Below are positions 59,445 through 64,000 of a stretch of 64,000 bases of DNA, piece after piece. The stretch's first letter is position 1, and each line of letters starts with the position of its first letter. The DNA lies in assembly GCA_965208065.1 (NCBI GenBank), contig OZ242313.1:620001-684000 (forward strand), written 5' to 3'. A program made the translations under genes and the position numbers. The DNA is from Bin103 sp002238925. Its GTDB lineage: Bacteria; Spirochaetota; Spirochaetia; SZUA-6; Bin103. Below the pieces are notes generated by a model. It had not been told where the DNA came from. It saw only the letters and a program-made list of their open reading frames with translations, and ran no database searches.

Positions 59445-61559
59445 ATGAGCGGTTGGATTACCCGGGTGGCGACCGATGTCGGGGGCACGTTTACGGACCT
59501 GGTCAGGTTCGACATCGATCCCGCGTCGGGCCGGACGCGGGTGACCACGGCGAAGACGGCGACCACCCCACCCGACTTCGAGCGCGGCGTGCTCGACCTG
59601 CTGCGCAGCGGCGGCGTGGCGCTGGGCGACATCGATTTTCTGGCCCACGGCACCACCGTGGTGATCAACGCGCTCACCGAGCGCGCGGGTGCGAAGGTGG
59701 GGCTGGTCACCACCGCGGGATTCCGCGACACGCTGGAGATCGCGCGCGGCAACCGGCCCGACCTGTTCAATCTGCACTACCGGAAACCGAAGCCGTTCGT
59801 ACCGCGCTACCTGCGCCGCGAGCTGCCGGGCCGGATGAACTACCGTGGCACGGAGCTGCGGCCGCTCGACCTGTCTCCCGTGCCGGCGATTGTCGAGGAT
59901 TTCCGCCGCGAGGGCGTGGCGGCGGTGGCGATCTGCTTTCTGCATTCCTACGCCAACGATGCGCACGAACGCGCCGCGGAAGCGGAGGTGCGGCGCCTGT
60001 GGCCGGAGGTGTACGTGGTGTCGTCGCACCGCATCGCGCGCGAGTGGCGCGAATACGAACGCACCAGCACGACGGTGCTGTCCGCCTACGTACAGCCGAC
60101 CGCCGAGCGCTACCTGCGCCGCCTGAGCAACGGCCTCGCGAGCGAAGGGTTCGCGGGCAGCCCCTACGTGATGCAGTCCAATGGCGGCATCGACTCGCTC
60201 GCGGCGGCGGCCCGGACGCCGATCACGATGCTCGAATCGGGGCCAGCCTCCGGCGTCCGGGGCGCCGCGCAGCTTGGCAGGCTGATCGGCGAGCACAACA
60301 TCATCGCCCTCGACATCGGCGGCACCACGGCGAAGTGCTCACTCATCGACCAGGGCAGCATCAGGATCGTGACCGATTACTGGATCGGGCGGGACGGCAG
60401 GTCGGCCGGCTACCCGGTGATGGTGCCGGTGGTGGACATCGTCGAGATCGGCAACGGCGGCGGTTCGATAGCCTGGGTCGACGAGTTCGGCAAGCTGCGC
60501 GTGGGGCCGCGTTCGGCGGGCGCGGTGCCCGGTCCGGCGGCGTACGGCATGGGCGGTACCGACGCGACTACCACCGACGCCAACCTGTGGCTGGGCAGGA
60601 TCAACCGCGACTGTTTTTCTGGCGGCTCCAGGAGCGGTGGCGCCGGCAGCGGCCGTGGCGGCGGCGAGCTGCTCGCGGACATGGAGGCGGTGGAGGCGGC
60701 GCTGCGCAAGGTTGGCGACCGGCTCGGCCTGGGGCCGGACCAGGCGGCGGCCGGCATCGTGCGCATCGCCAACAACAACATGGTCAACGCGCTCAAGCTG
60801 GTGTCGCTGAACCGGGGGTTCGACCCGCGCGAGTTCACGCTGGTGGCGTTCGGCGGCGGCGGCGGCATGCACGCGGTGGCGCTGGCCGCCGAACTCGGCA
60901 TCGCCAAGGTGGTGATTCCAGCGGACGCGGCCGTGTTCTCGGCGTGGGGCATGATGATGTCCGACCTGCGCCGCGACTACATCGCCACCCACCTGCTGGA
61001 CCTGGTGGCGGACAACGCGGCGGCGATCGAGAGCGCCTTGGCCGAGACCGAGGCCGCGGCACGGGCGCAGTTCGCCGGCGAAGGCGTCGACACCGGGCGG
61101 CTGTCGTTCCGGAGGTTCGGCAAGTTCCGCTACCAGAACCAGGAGCACACCACCGAGGTGGCGCTCGGCGACGGCGCGGTGACGGCGAATCGCATCCGGG
61201 AAATCAGAAGCGCGTTCGAAACCGGGTACGAACGCGAATACACGTACCGCCTGGATGCGCCGGTGGAGATGGTCGGTATCCATGTCACCGCCACGGCCTC
61301 GGTTGGCCGCGTGGAGATAAGGCGGCAGGAACTCGGCCCCGAGAGCGCGGAACGGGCCCGGAAGGGTGCGCGCCGGGTCGACTTCGCGCCGGAGGGGGTG
61401 TGGGAAGCGGCGATCTACGACGGCGGCAAGCTCAGCCCGGGCATGCGGTTCGCCGGTCCGGCAATCGTGGAGGATGCGGCGTCGACCGTGGTCGTGCAGC
61501 GCGGCAACGAGGCGCAGGTCGACGGGTTCGGCAACGTCGTCATTCACATCCATGCATGA
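59445..61559 (+). CDS. hyuA: Hydantoinase/oxoprolinase family protein, subunit A
   Basis: ATP-dependent ring-opening enzyme subunit, acting with HyuB on hydantoins or 5-oxoproline. The 704-residue product begins MSGWITRVATDVGGTFTDLV with the ATP-binding motif, and shows FLAHGTTVVINAL, MLESGPASGVRGAAQL, ALDIGGTTAKCSLIDQG, IGNGGGSIAWVDE and FGGGGGMHAVALAAELGI. A Gly/Ser-rich insert (GGSRSGGAGSGRGGGE) lies mid-protein. The ATG at 59445 is preferred over a GTG at 59424 that overlaps fic. hyuB follows after 60 bp, a stretch that contains a partial copy of the hyuB start. Confidence 0.93.
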   Translation: MSGWITRVATDVGGTFTDLVRFDIDPASGRTRVTTAKTATTPPDFERGVLDLLRSGGVALGDIDFLAHGTTVVINALTERAGAKVGLVTTAGFRDTLEIARGNRPDLFNLHYRKPKPFVPRYLRRELPGRMNYRGTELRPLDLSPVPAIVEDFRREGVAAVAICFLHSYANDAHERAAEAEVRRLWPEVYVVSSHRIAREWREYERTSTTVLSAYVQPTAERYLRRLSNGLASEGFAGSPYVMQSNGGIDSLAAAARTPITMLESGPASGVRGAAQLGRLIGEHNIIALDIGGTTAKCSLIDQGSIRIVTDYWIGRDGRSAGYPVMVPVVDIVEIGNGGGSIAWVDEFGKLRVGPRSAGAVPGPAAYGMGGTDATTTDANLWLGRINRDCFSGGSRSGGAGSGRGGGELLADMEAVEAALRKVGDRLGLGPDQAAAGIVRIANNNMVNALKLVSLNRGFDPREFTLVAFGGGGGMHAVALAAELGIAKVVIPADAAVFSAWGMMMSDLRRDYIATHLLDLVADNAAAIESALAETEAAARAQFAGEGVDTGRLSFRRFGKFRYQNQEHTTEVALGDGAVTANRIREIRSAFETGYEREYTYRLDAPVEMVGIHVTATASVGRVEIRRQELGPESAERARKGARRVDFAPEGVWEAAIYDGGKLSPGMRFAGPAIVEDAASTVVVQRGNEAQVDGFGNVVIHIHA

Positions 61560-61623
61560 TCCCATCACTAGCGAAGCCGTCCGCAGCTCGGAGCAGGCGG
61601 GTGGCGAAAGGACCGTTCCATGA
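61552..61623 (+). pseudogene. Abortive partial copy of the hyuB N-terminus
   Basis: The short frame reads MHDPITSEAVRSSEQAGGER then TVP and stops. It mirrors the hyuB start, which contains HDPITLEIIQNSVQAA: the HDPIT core and the following pattern (E, S, QA) are shared. It overlaps the hyuA stop on its left and the hyuB ATG on its right (ATGA). It looks like the residue of a short tandem duplication, and could serve translational coupling. Confidence 0.55.
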
Positions 61624-63308
61624 CAATGCGACAGCATGACCCGATTACGCTCGAAATCATTCAGAACTCGGTGCAGGCGGCGGCCGACGAGATGTTCGCG
61701 GCGATGCGCAAGACGGCGATGAGCTCGATCATCTACGAAGTGCTGGACATGGGCACCGGCATCCTGGACGCCAACGGCGAGATCGCTTCCTCCGGCGCCG
61801 GCATCCCGGCGTTCATCGGCGTGCTCGACAAGTCGGTGAAGTTCATCGCCGCCCGGTTCGACCAGCCGGGAGACATCGAGCCGGGTGACATCTTCGCCAC
61901 CAACGATCCCTACTACGGGGGCGTTACCCACCTCAGCGACATCGTGGTGATGATGCCGGTGTTCCACGGCGGCCGGCATATCGCCTGGACCGCCAACATC
62001 GCGCACCACTCGGACGTGGGGGGCATGGCGCCGGGATCGCTGACCGGAGAGGCCACGTCGATCTTCCAGGAGGGCGTACGGCTGCCGGCGATCAAGATCA
62101 TCTCGCGGGGCCGCACCAACGAACCGGTGATGCAGGTGATCAAGGTCAATTCGCGCATGCCGGAGGTGCTCGAAGGCGATCTGTGGGCGGCCATCGCCTC
62201 GGTGCGGGTCGGGGCAAGACGGATCGAGGCGCTGGCGGAGAAATACGGCACCAGCACGTTCACGGCCGCGCTTGAGGGTTTCATGGCGTTCGGCGAGCAG
62301 GCGTCCCTGAGCGCGCTCGCGAAGCTGCCCCGCGGCACCTTCGAACTGGCGGAAGAACAGGACCACGGGCAGATCTACCACGTCGGGATCACCATTGCGA
62401 AGGACCGGTTCACGGTCGATCTGCGCAACAACCCCGACCAGCTCGACGGACCCCTGAACACCAGCCGCGACAGCGCCATGGTGGCCGCGCAGATGATCTT
62501 CAAGTCGCTGACCGATCCGTACACCCCGGCCAATGGCGGATCGTTCCGTCCGGTCGAGTTGTTGACGCGTAACGGCACCGTGTTCGATGCGCGCGAGCCG
62601 GCCGCGCTCGGCTTCTACTACGAGATCGGGCTGCGCGTGTACGACCTGATGTGGCGCTGCCTGGCGGGCCACATGCCCGACCGCCTGGCGGCCGGACACT
62701 TCGCGTCGATCTGCGGCACCTTTATCGGCGGCATCCATCCCGATACCGGGCGGCAGTATACGGTTATCGAGCCGCAGCTCGGCGGCTGGGGGGCGAGCAT
62801 GAGCGGCGACGGCAACACCGCGATGTTCAGCGGCTTCCACGGCGAGACCTACAATTGCCCCGCCGAGGTCACCGAGGCGCGCAACGGGCTGATCGTCGAC
62901 CAGATGCGGTTGAACACGGCACCCGGCGGCGAGGGCAGGCATGCCGGGGGCCGCGGCATCGTGCTGGACTACCGGGTGCGCTCCGAAAGGGGCTTCCTGA
63001 CTGCCGGCTACACCCGGTCCAAGTTCCCGCCCTGGGGTGTGGGCGGCGGGCGCGACGGTTCGCCGAACTACATCGAGTTTATCCCCAGGCAGGGCGAGCG
63101 GCGGCGGTTCGCCGCGGTATCCGGACTGGCCACCGGCAAGGATGACGTGATCCGCGTGTTCACCGGCAGCGGCGGCGGTTGCGGCGACCCGCGTGAACGC
63201 GACCCCGAGCTGGTGCGCGCCGACGTGCGCAACGGCCTGCTGTCGCCGCGGCGAGCACGCGACATATACGGCGTTGAAACGGAGGGGAGTTGCAATGGCA
63301 AACGCTGA
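61620..63308 (+). CDS. hyuB: Hydantoinase/oxoprolinase family protein, subunit B
   Basis: A 562-residue subunit with MDPY-like landmarks: HDPITLEIIQNSVQAAADEM, YEVLDMGTGILDANGEI, FATNDPYYGGVTHLSDI, HHSDVGGMAPGS and PWGVGGGRDGSPNYIEF. It partners hyuA. Two ATGs (61620, 61626) are possible starts. The downstream racemase start lies inside its end (14-bp overlap). Confidence 0.94.
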   Translation: MTMRQHDPITLEIIQNSVQAAADEMFAAMRKTAMSSIIYEVLDMGTGILDANGEIASSGAGIPAFIGVLDKSVKFIAARFDQPGDIEPGDIFATNDPYYGGVTHLSDIVVMMPVFHGGRHIAWTANIAHHSDVGGMAPGSLTGEATSIFQEGVRLPAIKIISRGRTNEPVMQVIKVNSRMPEVLEGDLWAAIASVRVGARRIEALAEKYGTSTFTAALEGFMAFGEQASLSALAKLPRGTFELAEEQDHGQIYHVGITIAKDRFTVDLRNNPDQLDGPLNTSRDSAMVAAQMIFKSLTDPYTPANGGSFRPVELLTRNGTVFDAREPAALGFYYEIGLRVYDLMWRCLAGHMPDRLAAGHFASICGTFIGGIHPDTGRQYTVIEPQLGGWGASMSGDGNTAMFSGFHGETYNCPAEVTEARNGLIVDQMRLNTAPGGEGRHAGGRGIVLDYRVRSERGFLTAGYTRSKFPPWGVGGGRDGSPNYIEFIPRQGERRRFAAVSGLATGKDDVIRVFTGSGGGCGDPRERDPELVRADVRNGLLSPRRARDIYGVETEGSCNGKR

Positions 63309-64000
63309 ACTGGCGAACGGCGGTCCGCTGAAGGTGATGTACCTGAACCCGGTCGGAACGTCCGACTACGACGAGGTGTTCGCCGCCATGGCGCGGCAGG
63401 TAAAGCTGCCCGGCACCGAGGTGCACGTCACCTCGCTTAAGCCCGCCGACGGCGCCTTTACCCACATCGAATACCGCGCCTACGAAGCGGTGGTGTCGGC
63501 CGGCATCGTGCGGGCGGCGCGCGCGGCGGCCGCGGAGGGGTTCGACGCGCTGGCCATCGGCTGCTTCTACGACACCGCCCTGCTCGACGCCCGCGAGGTG
63601 TCCGGCGACATGGTGGTAACGGCGCCGTGCGCGGCCTCCCTGGAGATCGCGGCGAGCCTCGCCAACCGCTTCGGCATCATCGTCGGGCGCCGCAAGTGGG
63701 TGCACCAGATGCACGCCACGGTGCGCGACAACGGCATGGCAGAGCGGCTGAGCGGCTTCTACGCGGTGGAGTTGGGCGTGAACGACTTCCAGACCGATCA
63801 CGCCGAAACCGAGCGGCGCCTTACCGAAGCGGGCCGCAAGGCGGTCGAGGAAGACTACGCCGAGGCGCTCATCCTCGGCTGCACCCTGGAGACCGGCTTC
63901 CACGACCGCCTGTCGCAGGCCCTCGGCGTGCCCGTAATCGACCCGTCGATCGCCGCACTGAAGCGGGCCGAGTACGCCGCCGCCCTGAAACGCACATGCG
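63295..64000 (+). CDS. Aspartate/glutamate-hydantoin racemase-family protein (cut by the window end)
   Basis: The visible 235 residues begin MANAELANGGPLKVMYLNPV, with two Cys of the racemase active sites: ALAIGCFYDTAL and ALILGCTLETGF. Hydantoin racemase supplies the enantiomer used by the hydantoinase, which fits the place after hyuAB. GGAGGGGAG precedes the ATG, which overlaps the hyuB stop by 14 bp. The gene continues beyond the window, so the end is unknown. Confidence 0.88.
   Translation, partial: MANAELANGGPLKVMYLNPVGTSDYDEVFAAMARQVKLPGTEVHVTSLKPADGAFTHIEYRAYEAVVSAGIVRAARAAAAEGFDALAIGCFYDTALLDAREVSGDMVVTAPCAASLEIAASLANRFGIIVGRRKWVHQMHATVRDNGMAERLSGFYAVELGVNDFQTDHAETERRLTEAGRKAVEEDYAEALILGCTLETGFHDRLSQALGVPVIDPSIAALKRAEYAAALKRTC

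Noticed and set aside
60339..62942. 867-codon minus-strand frame over hyuA/hyuB
   Set aside because: Antisense shadow of two clearly recognisable genes.
1..64000. CRISPR array or rRNA operon
   Set aside because: No regularly spaced 24-40 bp repeats and no rRNA-like sequence were seen.

Overview
The window (64 kb, about 65-70 % G+C except for one island) looks like the replication-origin neighbourhood of a high-GC Gram-negative bacterium, most likely a member of the Spirochaetota. This is inferred from gene content only: a TRAP transporter encoded with a TatT-type lipoprotein (the arrangement of Treponema pallidum Tp0956/Tp0957), mevalonate-pathway genes mvaS and fni, thyX in place of thyA, a TraB-family membrane protein beside dnaA, and a LolA-like outer-membrane lipoprotein-sorting gene beside FtsX/MacB-type permeases. 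No rRNA gene or other taxonomic marker is present to confirm it.

Layout. 1-3.5 kb: recF (partial), dnaN and dnaA on the minus strand, with DnaA boxes on both sides of dnaA and an AT-rich stretch upstream of it, the probable oriC. 3.5-9.6 kb: TraB-like protein, then a minus-strand run of M24 peptidase, NrnA, a sigma-like HTH protein, RdgB and an ornithine-carbamoyltransferase-type gene. 9.7 kb: tRNA-Leu(GAG). 9.8-15 kb: quinone oxidoreductase, then nrdA-nrdB of subclass Ic (Chlamydia-type, Phe instead of the radical Tyr), preceded by a small ribbon-helix-helix-like gene with five 9-bp iterons over its promoter. 15-21 kb: MutY-like glycosylase without iron-sulfur cysteines, YpdA-like reductase, aldo/keto reductase, RecD2, SirB1-like protein.

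21.4-30.5 kb: a tightly coupled minus-strand cluster pfkB-tatD-tatT-dctP-dctQM (TRAP uptake system), then a Nudix/PLP-enzyme fusion and a redoxin. 30.6-35.4 kb: sugar-acid genes (enolase-superfamily protein, four-carbon acid sugar kinase) and a BNR-repeat sialidase-like protein. 35.4-39.4 kb: an accessory island, visibly richer in A+T, with two antitoxin-like reading frames (one a remnant), a type II restriction-modification pair, a HEPN-domain protein and a two-gene wHTH unit. 39.7-46.1 kb: mvaS-fni-purH, a Rieske fusion protein and thyX. 46.2-52 kb: an envelope operon (ABC ATPase, two FtsX-like permeases, LolA-like carrier, beta-barrel protein) that may move lipoproteins or lipids to the outer membrane. 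52-58.4 kb: addB-addA, with addB apparently lacking a normal start codon. 58.5-64 kb: a self-inhibited Fic protein behind three copies of an 8-bp repeat, then hyuA-hyuB-racemase (hydantoin/oxoproline metabolism), running off the end.

The clearest unusual signals are the RHH/iteron/class Ic nrd module, the Nudix-PLP fusion, the restriction-HEPN island, the Fic repeats, the addB start and the uncharacterised Rieske protein.
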